Below are positions 26,452 through 35,961 of a DNA stretch of 64,000 nucleotides, one piece after another. Under the pieces are notes generated by a model, which worked only from the letters and a program-made list of their open reading frames with translations, was not told the origin of the DNA and made no database searches. A program made the translations under genes and the position numbers. The DNA comes from Phaeobacter sp. A36a-5a. GTDB taxonomy: Bacteria; Pseudomonadota; Alphaproteobacteria; Rhodobacterales; Rhodobacteraceae. Positions within the stretch are counted from its first letter, which is position 1, and each line of letters begins with the position of its first letter. The DNA is taken from assembly GCF_037911135.1 (NCBI RefSeq), contig NZ_JBBLYU010000003.1:186001-250000 (forward strand), in the 5' to 3' direction.

Positions 26452-27222
26452 TCAATCCTCGAAACAGGCCGCCCTGCCATCTGCGCGAATGGTGGCCGCC
26501 CCATCCATGATCTGCGCCGCCCGCTTGCGCATGAACGCAGTGGGTTTTGCTGCCGAACGCTCTTTGGGATTGGGCAGAACGGTGGCCAGAAGGGCAGCCT
26601 GCCTGCGGCTCAGCTCATCCGGACCGACACCGAAATAATGCCGCGCGGCCGCCTCGGCGCCAAACACACCTTCGCCCATTTCAGCGACATTCAGGTAGAC
26701 TTCCAGAATGCGCCGTTTGCTCCAGACCGCCTCAACCATCGGCGTCATCAGTGTTTCCAGCGCCTTGCGGAACCAGCTGCGCCCCTGCCACAGAAAGACA
26801 TTCTTCACCACCTGCTGAGAGATGGTCGACCCTCCACGCTGGCCGCCTTCGGCGATTGCCGCGCGGATGGCCTCCGCATCAAGGCCCCAATGCTGGCAGA
26901 ACCGGGCATCTTCGGCGGCGACAACCGAACGCCCCAAGGCCGGAGCGATATGTTCGATGGGAACCCATTCGCGGTCAATATCACCAAGACGGCGATATTC
27001 AGACCAGATGGTATGGGTGATCGGCGGGTTGATCACGGAAAACAGCAGGATCGGCAGCAGGGTCAGCGCAACAAAGACCAGCGCAGCCCGTCCCAGCCAG
27101 CGACGCAGGAGACGACGCGGTGACAGCTTTGCGCGGGGTTTACCCTTGGCTGCTGCCTTGCTGCGGGCTTTGCCCTTGGGGGGAGCCTTGGATGCCCCGG
27201 TTGATTTTCCTGCCTTCGCCAT
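26452..27222 (-). CDS. mtgA: monofunctional biosynthetic peptidoglycan transglycosylase
   Basis: The 256-residue GT51 enzyme polymerises lipid II into glycan strands at the inner membrane. It has a basic Lys/Ala-rich cytoplasmic tail (residues 1-45), one membrane anchor (RAALVFVALTLLPILLFSVINPP), then the GT51 domain: VVAAEDARFCQHWGLD with the catalytic glutamate, RGGSTISQQVVKNVFLW, KALETLMTPMVEAVWSKRRILEVYLN and GVFGAEAAARHYFG. No transpeptidase domain follows, hence monofunctional. The start at MAKAGKSTGASK is chosen; the frame upstream is open but without a membrane or domain match. Confidence 0.93.
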   Translation of the reverse strand: MAKAGKSTGASKAPPKGKARSKAAAKGKPRAKLSPRRLLRRWLGRAALVFVALTLLPILLFSVINPPITHTIWSEYRRLGDIDREWVPIEHIAPALGRSVVAAEDARFCQHWGLDAEAIRAAIAEGGQRGGSTISQQVVKNVFLWQGRSWFRKALETLMTPMVEAVWSKRRILEVYLNVAEMGEGVFGAEAAARHYFGVGPDELSRRQAALLATVLPNPKERSAAKPTAFMRKRAAQIMDGAATIRADGRAACFED

Positions 27223-27311
27223 AGGGTCTCTATACGGCACAGAACGGGCCCGCTCCAACCGCGAAATCCCTTGGCCCGCAAGAGATTGCCCAGAGCAAGC
27301 GCCCGGAGGTG

Positions 27312-27343
27312 AAAAGGCCCCGACCGCAGCAGCGACCGGAGCC
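27312..27343 (-). terminator. intrinsic terminator after gltB
   Basis: On the minus strand a 12-bp stem (GGCTCCGGTCGC with GCGGTCGGGGCC, loop TGCT, including G-T pairs) is followed by TTTT. It begins about 35 bases after the gltB stop. Confidence 0.7.
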
Positions 27344-27376
27344 CATCCAAGGCACATGCAGAGGAAGTGGCGGGGC

Positions 27377-30300
27377 CTATTCCGCCGGAACGGCTGCTGC
27401 CTCGATCGCCAAAGGCTGGGGCAGTTTGTTCAGCATTTCCTTCGGGCAGATTTGCAGGAAATTGCCCTTCTCATTTTCCCAATGCTGCAGGATCTCAGCG
27501 GCCTTGCGGCTGCCGGTTTCCTCCAGATGGCGCTCGATCAGACCTTTCAGCTGATCTTCCCAATGCGCCACGGTCACCGGACAGGTCACCAGTGACTCTA
27601 TGTTCATCAGGGTTTCTGCCTTGCCTTCGGGATCGTAGATGTAGGCCATACCACCGGTCATACCCGCGCCGAAGTTGGCGCCGATCTTGCCCAGGATCAC
27701 CGCGATCCCGCCGGTCATGTATTCACAGCCACAGGCACCGCAGCCCTCGACAACCACGCTCGCCCCTGAGTTACGAACCGCGAACCGCTCGCCGGCACGC
27801 CCGGCTGCGAAGAGATAGCCAGCCGTCGCACCATAGAGAACGGTATTGCCGACGATGGTGTTTTCGCTGGCGTTCAGCGGCGATGCCATCGGCGGGCGCA
27901 CCACGATGGTTCCACCGGAGAGACCCTTGCCCACATAGTCATTGGCATCCCCGGAGACCTCAAGCTTCAGACCGGGGGCCGCAAAGGCACCGAGCGACTG
28001 CCCGGCGGAGCCTTGCAGCTTCACCGTCAGGTGGTCTGACTGCAGCGTGTTGCGCATACCGAAGTTGCGGACGATATGGCTGGAGGTGCGGGTGCCCACG
28101 GTCCGGTGGGTGTTCTGCACCGCATAGGACAGCTGCATCTTCTCACCGTCCTGCAGGAAGCGGGCGGCATCGCGTACGATCTCCGCATCCAGCGTATCCG
28201 GCACCGGGTTGCGCTCCTTATCGCGGTTGTAGACGATATTGGCAGAGCCATCGACCGTGATCAGAAGCGGGTTCAGGTCGAGGTCGTCCAGATGGGCAGA
28301 GCCACGCGACACCTGCGCTAGAAGATCGGCCCGGCCAATGACATCCTCCAGCGACCGCGCGCCAATGGAAGCCAGAATTTCCCGTACTTCCTGCGCATAG
28401 AAGGTGATGAGGTTTACCACCTTGTCGGCATTGCCGGTGAACTTGCCGCGCAGGGCCTCATCCTGAGTACACACGCCCACCGGGCAGGTGTTGGACTGGC
28501 ACTGGCGCACCATGATGCAGCCCATGGCGATCAGCGCAGCGGTGCCGATACCATATTCCTCGGCGCCCAGCATGGCCGCCATGACGATGTCGCGGCCGGT
28601 GCGCAGACCGCCATCGGTGCGCAGCGTCACCCGGTCACGCAGGTTGTTCATGCTCAGCACCTGATGCGCCTCGGTCAGGCCCATCTCCCACGGGAGGCCA
28701 GCATATTTGATCGAGGTCGCAGGCGAGGCCCCGGTGCCACCGTTATGGCCGGAGATCAGGATGATGTCTGCCTTTGCCTTGGCCACGCCGGCCGCGATGG
28801 TGCCAACGCCCGAGGACGCGACCAGTTTCACCGTCACCTTGCAGCGCGGGTTGATCTGCTTCAGGTCGTAGATCAGCTGCGCCAGATCCTCGATCGAGTA
28901 GATATCGTGGTGCGGCGGCGGCGAAATCAGGGTCACACCTTTGGTCGAGTGACGCAGGCGGGCAATCAGGTCGGTGACCTTCATCCCCGGCAGCTGACCG
29001 CCCTCGCCGGGCTTGGCGCCCTGGGCCACCTTGATTTCCAGCTCTTCGCACTGGTTCAGATATTCAGCGGTCACACCAAAGCGGCCCGACGCCACCTGCT
29101 TGATCTTTGCCGACGGGTTGTCGCCGTTCGGCTCCGGCACGAAATGTGCGGGATCTTCGCCGCCCTCGCCGGAGTCGGACTTGGCACCGATGCGGTTCAT
29201 TGCGACGTTCAGAGTCTTATGCGCCTCAGGCGACAGCGCGCCCAAGCTCATCCCCGGCGTGACAAAGCGCTTGCGGATCGAGGTGATGCTCTCGACCTCT
29301 TCAATCGGCACCGGCTTGCCCAGAGGCTTGATGTCCAGCAGATCGCGCAGGTGAATCGGCGGGTTCGACTGCATCTTTGCCGAATATTGCTTCCACAGCT
29401 CAAACGAGGCCCGGTTGCAGGCCATCTGCATCATATGCATCGAGGTCGCTTCCCAGGCGTGGGTTTCGCCGGATTTGCGCGCCTTGTAGAAGCCACCGAT
29501 GGGCAGGACATCCTGACCGCCCGACCATGCCTTGGCGTGGATTTCTTCCAGTTTGGTCTGAATGCCGGTGACACCGATGCCAGAAATCCGGGAAACCATG
29601 CCGGGGAAATATTCCGCACACATCGCACGGCTGAGGCCCACCGCCTCGAAGTTGAGACCACCACGATAGGAGGAGATCACCGAGATGCCCATTTTCGCCA
29701 TGATCTTCAAAAGACCCTGGTCGATGGCTTCACGGTAACGGGCGACATTCTCGGTCAGACTGCCATCCAGCAGGCCACGCTCAATACGGTCAGCCAGCGA
29801 ATCCTCGGCCAGATAGGCGTTTACAACGGTGGCACCACAGCCGATCAGCACCGCAAAGTAATGCGGGTCGATACATTCGGCAGAGCGCACATTCAGCGAA
29901 CAGAAGGTCCGCAGGCCCTTGCGGGTCAGATGCGAATGCACGGCGGAGGTCGCCAGGATCATCGGCATCGCCACGCGGCCCTCGCCCGAATGCTGATCGG
30001 TCAGGACAATGTGACCGGCTCCGGAGCTGACAGCCTCCTCCGCTTCGGCGCGGACACGGGCCAGCGCCGCATTGAGAGACCCCTGGCCGGGGGCAAAGCT
30101 ACAGTCGATTTCAGCCAGCGGCGCGTTCAGGTTCTTGACCAGCTCATCCCATTGGGAATTGCCGATAAAGGGGCTTTCCAGCACGATGATCTCGGTCTGG
30201 GAGCTGTCTTCATCAAGCACGTTCTTGAGGTTACCAAACCGGGTCTTCAACGACATCACACGATATTCGCGCAGGCTGTCGATCGGCGGGTTGGTCACCT

Positions 30301-31909
30301 GAGAGAAGTTCTGGCGGAAGAAATGGCTCAGCGGGCGGTACATTTTAGACAGCACTGCCGACGGCGTATCATCCCCCATTGAGGCCAGAGTTTCCTTGCC
30401 GTCCTCGGCCATCGGCGCAAGAATCTGTTCCAGTTCCTCGATGGTATAGCCAGCGGCAATCTGGCGGCGGCGCAGTGCGTCCCCGCTGAACAACGGCTTT
30501 TCGGTAACGGTGGCCAGGGTGCTGTCCAGATCGTTGATCTTCTTCACCCAATCGCCAAACGGCAGCGCGGAGGCCAGTTTGTTCTTGATCGCGGTGTCGT
30601 GGAACAGCTTGCCCTTCTTCATATCGACAGCCAGCATCTGACCCGGACCAAGCGCACCCTTTTCAACCACGGTGGCCTCGTCAATCGGAACCATGCCCGC
30701 CTCGGAGCCTGCGATCACCAGACCATCGCCGGTGACCACGTAGCGCATCGGGCGCAGGCCGTTGCGGTCCAGACCGGCGCAAACCCAGCGGCCATCGGTC
30801 ATCGCCAGCGCGGCCGGGCCATCCCAAGGCTCCATCACGGAGTTGCAATAGGAATACATATCGCGCCAGGCCTGCGGCAGTTCCACCGCCTGCTTGGACC
30901 AGCTTTCGGGAACCAGCATGGTCTTTGCCATCGGCGCCGAGCGACCGGCGCGGACCAGAACTTCAAACACCGAGTCCAGTGCCGCGGAGTCGGAGGACCC
31001 GCTGGCGACGATGGGTTTGATATCCTCGGCATAGTCACCAAAGGTCGAAGAGGCCATACGGATCTCGTGGCTCTTCATCCAGTTCATGTTGCCTTTCAGC
31101 GTGTTGATCTCGCCGTTATGGGCGAGCATGCGGAAGGGCTGGGCCAGCCACCACTGCGGGAACGTGTTGGTGGAATAGCGCTGATGATAGATTGCAAAGG
31201 CGCTTTCAAACCGTTCGTCCATCAGGTCGGGGTAGAACACGGCAACCTGCTCGGCCAGCATCATGCCCTTGTAGATGATCGAGCGGCAGGACAGCGACGC
31301 GATATAGAGCTGGCCGACCTGCGCGGCGGCAGCGGCTTTTTCGATGCGGCGGCGAATAACATAGAGCTCGCGCTCGAATGTTTCCTCGTCCACACCCTTT
31401 GAGTTGGAGATCAGGATCTGCTCAATCTCAGGGCGGGTGGCGTTGGCCTTCTCGCCGAGGCAGGTGACATCCACCGGCACATGGCGCCAGCCGTAGATGT
31501 AGTAGCCCATCCGCAGAACTTCGCTTTCCACGATGGTCCGGCAGCGTTCCTGAGCGCCAAAGTCCGTGCGTGGCAGGAAGACCTGGCCTACCGCCATCAG
31601 TTGATCTTCGCGCGGCTCGTGGCCGGTGCGGCGCACCTGATCATAGAAGAACGGTGCCGGGATCTGAACGTGGATACCGGCGCCATCGCCGGTCATGCCG
31701 TCCGCATCAACTGCACCTCGGTGCCAGATCGCTTTCAGCGCGTTGATGCCGGCCTCAACCACCTTGCGGCTGCGCTTGCCGTTGACCGAGACAACAAGGC
31801 CAACACCGCAGGAGGAATGCTCTTCCTCCTCGGCATAAAGACCGTTCTCGGCCATCCATTGACGCTTTGCCTCTTCGGCGCGAACCCATTCTGCATCATA
31901 TTTTGTCAT
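27377..31909 (-). CDS. gltB: glutamate synthase (NADPH) large subunit
   Basis: The 1510-residue subunit transfers the amide nitrogen of glutamine to 2-oxoglutarate. It starts with a short propeptide before Cys34 (HSSCGVGLVV), the N-terminal nucleophile of the class II amidotransferase domain (to about residue 430). The central domain and FMN-binding barrel follow, with GANKPGEGGQLPGMKV-like and LISPPPHHDIYSIEDLAQL segments. The 3Fe-4S cysteines are in CIMVRQCQSNTCPVGVCTQ. The C-terminal GXGXG beta-helix is visible as repeated Gly-rich turns. The frame is open further upstream, but ATG at MTKYDAEWVRAEE gives the normal propeptide. gltD lies 61 bases upstream, so the order is gltD-gltB. Confidence 0.97.
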   Translation of the reverse strand: MTKYDAEWVRAEEAKRQWMAENGLYAEEEEHSSCGVGLVVSVNGKRSRKVVEAGINALKAIWHRGAVDADGMTGDGAGIHVQIPAPFFYDQVRRTGHEPREDQLMAVGQVFLPRTDFGAQERCRTIVESEVLRMGYYIYGWRHVPVDVTCLGEKANATRPEIEQILISNSKGVDEETFERELYVIRRRIEKAAAAAQVGQLYIASLSCRSIIYKGMMLAEQVAVFYPDLMDERFESAFAIYHQRYSTNTFPQWWLAQPFRMLAHNGEINTLKGNMNWMKSHEIRMASSTFGDYAEDIKPIVASGSSDSAALDSVFEVLVRAGRSAPMAKTMLVPESWSKQAVELPQAWRDMYSYCNSVMEPWDGPAALAMTDGRWVCAGLDRNGLRPMRYVVTGDGLVIAGSEAGMVPIDEATVVEKGALGPGQMLAVDMKKGKLFHDTAIKNKLASALPFGDWVKKINDLDSTLATVTEKPLFSGDALRRRQIAAGYTIEELEQILAPMAEDGKETLASMGDDTPSAVLSKMYRPLSHFFRQNFSQVTNPPIDSLREYRVMSLKTRFGNLKNVLDEDSSQTEIIVLESPFIGNSQWDELVKNLNAPLAEIDCSFAPGQGSLNAALARVRAEAEEAVSSGAGHIVLTDQHSGEGRVAMPMILATSAVHSHLTRKGLRTFCSLNVRSAECIDPHYFAVLIGCGATVVNAYLAEDSLADRIERGLLDGSLTENVARYREAIDQGLLKIMAKMGISVISSYRGGLNFEAVGLSRAMCAEYFPGMVSRISGIGVTGIQTKLEEIHAKAWSGGQDVLPIGGFYKARKSGETHAWEATSMHMMQMACNRASFELWKQYSAKMQSNPPIHLRDLLDIKPLGKPVPIEEVESITSIRKRFVTPGMSLGALSPEAHKTLNVAMNRIGAKSDSGEGGEDPAHFVPEPNGDNPSAKIKQVASGRFGVTAEYLNQCEELEIKVAQGAKPGEGGQLPGMKVTDLIARLRHSTKGVTLISPPPHHDIYSIEDLAQLIYDLKQINPRCKVTVKLVASSGVGTIAAGVAKAKADIILISGHNGGTGASPATSIKYAGLPWEMGLTEAHQVLSMNNLRDRVTLRTDGGLRTGRDIVMAAMLGAEEYGIGTAALIAMGCIMVRQCQSNTCPVGVCTQDEALRGKFTGNADKVVNLITFYAQEVREILASIGARSLEDVIGRADLLAQVSRGSAHLDDLDLNPLLITVDGSANIVYNRDKERNPVPDTLDAEIVRDAARFLQDGEKMQLSYAVQNTHRTVGTRTSSHIVRNFGMRNTLQSDHLTVKLQGSAGQSLGAFAAPGLKLEVSGDANDYVGKGLSGGTIVVRPPMASPLNASENTIVGNTVLYGATAGYLFAAGRAGERFAVRNSGASVVVEGCGACGCEYMTGGIAVILGKIGANFGAGMTGGMAYIYDPEGKAETLMNIESLVTCPVTVAHWEDQLKGLIERHLEETGSRKAAEILQHWENEKGNFLQICPKEMLNKLPQPLAIEAAAVPAE

Positions 31910-31970
31910 GTCATGCTCCCATTCCGGTGGGCGGCCCCCTAAGGGCGGCACCTGCCCGGTAGAAATCTGT

Positions 31971-33416
31971 TTACTCGGCGGCCAGGCTGCTGGCGGCGGT
32001 GTTGAAACGGTCGAGGATCGCCTCAGCGCAATCGCGCCCGTCCTTGATGGCCCAGACCACCAGCGACGCGCCGCGCACGATGTCACCAACGGCATAGACG
32101 CCATCGAGATCGGTCGCGCCGGTCTGGAATGCAGCCTTTACGGTGCCCCAGCGGGTGACCGGCAGTTCCGGCTGATCCCAGAGCGTCGGCAGATCTTCCG
32201 GCTCAAAGCCAAGCGCCTTGATCACCAGCTCGGCAGGCTCGATGTAATCGGCGCCCTCGATGACCTCGGGAGCCTGGCGGCCCGAGGCGTCAGGCTGACC
32301 GAGACGCATCTTCTGTACCATCACGCCAGCAACCTTGCCGCCCTCATCGGTGAAACCCTTGGGCGCGGACAGCCATTCAAAGACCACGCCTTCTTCCTCG
32401 GCGTTCTGGGTTTCGCGCTGCGAACCGGGCATATTGGCACGGTCACGGCGATAGAGACATTTGACCGACGTCGCACCCTGACGGATCGAGGTCCGCACGC
32501 AGTCCATAGCCGTATCGCCCCCGCCGATGACAACGACACGCTTGCCTTTGGCGTTCAGGGTGCCGTTGTCGAATTCCTCGATGCTGTCGCCGAAATTCGA
32601 CGCTTTGTTGGACACGGTCAGGAAGTCGATCGCCTTTACGATGCCACCAGAACCTGACCCCGGCATTTCCAGATCACGGGATTTGTAAACGCCGGTGGCG
32701 ATAATCACCGCATCATGTTTGGCGCGGATATCGTCAAAGGAGATGTCCTGACCCACGTTGCAATTCATCACGAATTCAACACCGCCATCCGCAAGCAGTT
32801 GGTTGCGGCGCATCACGACGTCCTTTTCCAGCTTGAAACCCGGAATACCATAGGTCAGCAGGCCACCGGCACGATCATAGCGGTCGTAGATGGTGACCTT
32901 CACGCCTGCGCGACGCAGCATGTCTGCTGCGGCCAGGCCGCCCGGACCCGCCCCGATGATCCCCACGGATTCGCCACGTTCCTGCGCCGGGGCGATGGGC
33001 TGCACCCAACCTTTGTCCCAGGCGGTATCGGTAATGTATTTCTCGACGGCACCGATGGTGACAGTACCGTGGCCGGACTGCTCAATGACGCAATTGCCTT
33101 CGCAGAGGCGATCCTGCGGACAGATACGACCACAGATTTCGGGGAAGGTATTGGTCGCCTGGCTGATCTCATAGGCCTCGTGCAAGCGGCCCGTGGCAGT
33201 CAGGCGGAGCCAATCGGGAATGTTATTGTGCAGGGGGCAATGCGACTGGCAATAAGGTACACCGCATTGACTGCAACGGCTGGCCTGTTCCTCGGCCTTG
33301 GCGGCCGCGAATTCTGCGTAGATTTCGTCGAAATCTTCCCGGCGATCTTCTGCGGCCCGTTTGCTGGGCATGTCGCGGTCGATCTGCACGAATTTGAGCA
33401 TCGGTTGCTTGGCCAC
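31971..33416 (-). CDS. gltD: glutamate synthase (NADPH) small subunit
   Basis: The 481-residue subunit oxidises NADPH and feeds electrons to GltB. The N-terminal region has two groups of four cysteines for 4Fe-4S clusters (CSQCGVPYCQSHCP and CGRICPQDRLCEGNC). The FAD-binding motif is GIIGAGPGGLAAADM and the NADPH motif VVVIGGGDTAMDC. The C-terminal ATG motif region is GVYAVGDIVRGASLVVWAI. I chose a GTG start (M-AKQPMLKFVQ) because GGAG stands eight bases before it; the ATG five codons later has no ribosome site. It is the first gene of gltDB, divergent from uppP. Confidence 0.95.
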   Translation of the reverse strand: MAKQPMLKFVQIDRDMPSKRAAEDRREDFDEIYAEFAAAKAEEQASRCSQCGVPYCQSHCPLHNNIPDWLRLTATGRLHEAYEISQATNTFPEICGRICPQDRLCEGNCVIEQSGHGTVTIGAVEKYITDTAWDKGWVQPIAPAQERGESVGIIGAGPGGLAAADMLRRAGVKVTIYDRYDRAGGLLTYGIPGFKLEKDVVMRRNQLLADGGVEFVMNCNVGQDISFDDIRAKHDAVIIATGVYKSRDLEMPGSGSGGIVKAIDFLTVSNKASNFGDSIEEFDNGTLNAKGKRVVVIGGGDTAMDCVRTSIRQGATSVKCLYRRDRANMPGSQRETQNAEEEGVVFEWLSAPKGFTDEGGKVAGVMVQKMRLGQPDASGRQAPEVIEGADYIEPAELVIKALGFEPEDLPTLWDQPELPVTRWGTVKAAFQTGATDLDGVYAVGDIVRGASLVVWAIKDGRDCAEAILDRFNTAASSLAAE

Positions 33417-33487
33417 GGGGCGGACTCCATGTTGGGCTGGCTGCGATAAATGATCCATCGGAGCGGAGCGAATTAAAAGTCAACTTT

Positions 33488-33506
33488 GCTGACCTAATAT
33501 GTCAGC
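33488..33506. promoter_or_regulatory. inverted repeat upstream of gltD
   Basis: GCTGAC and GTCAGC are perfect 6-base arms around CTAATAT. The left arm also pairs imperfectly with an adjacent GTCAAC. Position, about 70 bases before gltD, suggests an operator for a dimeric regulator; the protein is unknown. Confidence 0.3.
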
Positions 33507-33552
33507 AGTTATGTCCTGATACCTTCTCCAGCAGAAATGTACAGACATTTTA

Positions 33553-33567
33553 GGTCCGATACGGACC
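33553..33567. promoter_or_regulatory. inverted repeat upstream of uppP
   Basis: GGTCCG-ATA-CGGACC is a perfect 6-bp inverted repeat about 88 bases before the uppP start. It could be an operator or a 5' leader hairpin. Confidence 0.3.
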
Positions 33568-33654
33568 ATTAACGCAATCCCGCCAATGAAATCAACGGAT
33601 TTACACCCAGACCGTTCTTTGCCATCCCTGCGGAACCCCAATCGGACCTATATC

Positions 33655-34461
33655 ATGCCGCTTTTTCAGCTGATCCTTATCGCCCTGATTCAGGGCATCA
33701 CGGAATTCCTGCCCGTCTCTTCATCCGGGCACCTGATCCTTTTGCCGGGACTGACCGGGCTCGACGATCAGGGGCAGGTTATCGACGTCGCCGTTCACGT
33801 CGGAACACTGGTCGCCGTGGTCCTGTTCTTCTGGAAAGAGGTGCGGGTGGGGCTGATCGGTCTGCCGCGCGCCCTCATAGGACGCCTCGATACACCCGGG
33901 GCACGGCTGGCGATGGGGCTGATCATCGCGACCATCCCTACAATCCTGTTTGGCGCCTTTCTGCATTTCAGCGGATGGAGTGACGCACTCAGGTCGATGA
34001 AAGTCATCGGCTGGACGATGCTTGGTTTTGGCTTGGTACTCTATGTGGCAGATCGGTTTGGCCCAACCGACAAGGAAAGCGCGGACTGGGGGCCACGAGA
34101 TGCGCTGATCATGGGGCTGTGGCAAATGCTGGCGCTAATCCCCGGCACTTCCCGTTCGGGCATCACTATTACGGGCGCCCGCCAGCTGGGCTACGCCCGG
34201 ATCGATGCAGCACGACTGTCAATGCTAATGTCGATCCCAACAATCGTGGCCTCTGGTGTTTTGCTGGGTGCCGAAGTCGCCGTCGAGGCAAATCCGGCAC
34301 TCATTCGCGATGCAGCTATCGCTGCGGCGCTCTCAATGCTGGCCGCCCTTGCTGCCCTGTCGCTGATGATGCGCCTGCTGCGCTCGGTCAGCTTCACACC
34401 CTATGTGATCTATCGCGTCGTTCTGGGCGCGATTCTCCTGATGATCGCCTATCAGGCCTGA
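33655..34461 (+). CDS. uppP: undecaprenyl-diphosphatase
   Basis: A 268-residue integral membrane protein of the BacA/UppP family that dephosphorylates undecaprenyl diphosphate to recycle the lipid carrier for cell wall synthesis and gives bacitracin tolerance. The two active-site motifs are present: ITEFLPVSSSGHLIL (about residues 14-28, including the glutamate-rich region) and IPGTSRSGITITGA with the catalytic serine and arginine. Seven to eight hydrophobic helices are visible. ATG at MPLFQLILIALIQG starts directly at the first helix and is preferred over an open extension of 23 residues. A shared terminator follows. Confidence 0.93.
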   Translation: MPLFQLILIALIQGITEFLPVSSSGHLILLPGLTGLDDQGQVIDVAVHVGTLVAVVLFFWKEVRVGLIGLPRALIGRLDTPGARLAMGLIIATIPTILFGAFLHFSGWSDALRSMKVIGWTMLGFGLVLYVADRFGPTDKESADWGPRDALIMGLWQMLALIPGTSRSGITITGARQLGYARIDAARLSMLMSIPTIVASGVLLGAEVAVEANPALIRDAAIAAALSMLAALAALSLMMRLLRSVSFTPYVIYRVVLGAILLMIAYQA

Positions 34462-34486
34462 TCGACCGGATCCGGCCATCAGAACC

Positions 34487-34511
34487 AAAAAAGCGCGGGT
34501 CAAACCCGCGC
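34487..34511. terminator. bidirectional terminator between uppP and the NDUFA9-like gene
   Basis: GCGCGGGT-CAA-ACCCGCGC is a perfect 8-bp stem. Reading the minus strand it is followed by six T; on the + strand only CTTT follows, so it is strongest for the NDUFA9-like gene. Confidence 0.75.
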
Positions 34512-34548
34512 CTTTCAAATCTTAGCCGACCTTGACCTCTAAGCGAAT

Positions 34549-35538
34549 TCAGAGGTCGTTGCGCAGGTTGCGGGCTGAATCCATCAACTCACTGTACTGA
34601 CCAGCCGGGCGGAACTTCCACAGGTAGTCCGGCAGCACAGACGCCAATGAAACCGGGTGGATGCCCAGCGCCTCGAACCCGTTTGCACCCTCGGCAACCA
34701 CATTGTCGTTCTCGAGGTTCTTCAGCTGGTCACGGGTCAGCATCTTGTTCTCGAACAGCTGAAAGCTGACGAACTGCAGAATATCAAAGCCAAGCGCGAC
34801 CAGCTTCGCAATCGGACCCGGCAGCGACAGCACAAGGCGCCGACGGTCAATCACATCGAGCATCTGCTGCATCAGTGCGCCGAAGCTCTTCACCTCGGGG
34901 CCGCCAAGCTCATACACGCCAGGCTTTGCCTTCCCGACAACCGCGGCTACGGCAGCCTTGGCAACATCGTCGACGTACACCGGCTGGAATTCTGTGTCGG
35001 CATGGGCAATCGGCAGCACCGGCGACAGGCGTGCCATCGCGGCAAAACGGTTGAAGAACTGATCCTCAGCCCCGAAGATGATCGACGGCCGCAAAATCAC
35101 GGCCTCAGGCATATGCTCCAGAACAGCCCGCTCCCCGGCCGCTTTGGACTGGGCATAATCGCTGTCGCTGTCTTCATCGGCACCGATGGCCGAGACATGC
35201 ACCATAGCTCCGACGCCCTGTGCAGCAGCGATCCGCGCGATTCGACCAGCGCCATCGGCCTGAACCGCATCAAAGGTGTTCTTGCCCAGTTCGTTCAGGA
35301 TGCCAACGCAGTTCACCACTGCATCTGCCCCCTGCATCACCGCCGCAACAGACGCATCGTCGCGAATATTGCACAACACAGGCTCAACCTGCCCCGGGAC
35401 ACCGTAGGGTTTGACATACATGGCTTCGTTCGGCCGACGCACGGCCACCCGCACACGCCAACCTTCCTTGGCCATGCGGCGCGCAATGTAACGGCCGACA
35501 AAACCGGACCCGCCATAGATCGTGACCAGTTTGGACAT
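34549..35538 (-). CDS. complex I NDUFA9 subunit family protein
   Basis: The 329-residue atypical SDR protein begins with the NAD(P)-binding motif TIYGGSGFVGRYIARRMA (residues 7-24). It contains VNCVGILNELGKNTFDAVQADG and RPSIIFGAEDQFFNRFAAMAR, hallmarks of the alphaproteobacterial relatives of mitochondrial NDUFA9, a peripheral complex I subunit that binds NADPH. The usual SDR YxxxK site is replaced (YAQSKAAGE present, weaker context), so an enzymatic role is uncertain. It is a single gene, not linked to nuo genes here, so association with complex I is inferred from family. Confidence 0.85.
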   Translation of the reverse strand: MSKLVTIYGGSGFVGRYIARRMAKEGWRVRVAVRRPNEAMYVKPYGVPGQVEPVLCNIRDDASVAAVMQGADAVVNCVGILNELGKNTFDAVQADGAGRIARIAAAQGVGAMVHVSAIGADEDSDSDYAQSKAAGERAVLEHMPEAVILRPSIIFGAEDQFFNRFAAMARLSPVLPIAHADTEFQPVYVDDVAKAAVAAVVGKAKPGVYELGGPEVKSFGALMQQMLDVIDRRRLVLSLPGPIAKLVALGFDILQFVSFQLFENKMLTRDQLKNLENDNVVAEGANGFEALGIHPVSLASVLPDYLWKFRPAGQYSELMDSARNLRNDL

Positions 35539-35874
35539 CTTTTGGCTCCTACCTTAGCTGCTGCTTCGATTTACCGCCCCGCGCCCTTTGGAACAAGGCG
35601 CAAATCGACCAAAGTCGAGGCAATAGGTGCAACGCTGCAAGATATGGCTGCTTAACGCCCGATTTGATCTCCCTTGCTATGATGCTTTGGCGACGCCAGC
35701 GGATCGTATTGGTGATTTCAAATCAGATCGGAGAGCGCAGATCATGACGACTCAGCAGCTCTGCACAGGTAGCTGTATTCTGTGAATACCATCGTCAGAA
35801 CAGAACATATCGCAGCGGTGAATTTTCCGTTTGACGGCCCCGCCGCTTCTGCTTATACGCCCCTCACGACACCT
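35539..35874. other. 336-bp region before the first tRNA-Leu
   Basis: It holds the presumed promoter of the NDUFA9-like gene (unresolved), a possible 13-codon ORF (35744-35785, starting ATG ACG ACT with GGAGAG upstream and two cysteine codons), and from 35818 the first copy of the duplicated tRNA unit with its promoter. Nothing else was recognised. Confidence 0.5.
35831..35859 (+). promoter_or_regulatory. promoter of tRNA-Leu copy 1
   Basis: TTGACG (35831-35836) and TATACG (35854-35859) are spaced by 17 bases, about 15 bases before the mature tRNA. The sequence between -10 and tRNA is short, as usual for stable RNA genes. Confidence 0.7.
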
Positions 35875-35961
35875 GCCCAGGTGGCGGAATTGGTAGACGC
35901 GCTAGCTTCAGGTGCTAGTGTCCGTATGGACGTGGAGGTTCGAGTCCTCTCCTGGGCACCA
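35875..35961 (+). tRNA. tRNA-Leu (anticodon CAG), copy 1
   Basis: An 87-nt class II tRNA with the 3' CCA encoded. The acceptor arms GCCCAGG and CCTGGGC pair perfectly and are followed by A-CCA. The anticodon stem CTAGC/GCTAG closes the loop TTCAGGT, giving anticodon CAG, which reads CTG, the dominant leucine codon of such G+C-rich genomes. The long variable arm and the T arm with GGTTCGAGTCC are present. Confidence 0.97.

Noticed and set aside
28664-30382. 572-codon open frame on the + strand opposite gltB
   Set aside because: It lies wholly antisense to a highly conserved gltB sequence, is rich in His/Arg/Gln as expected of a shadow frame in G+C-rich DNA, and matches no family.
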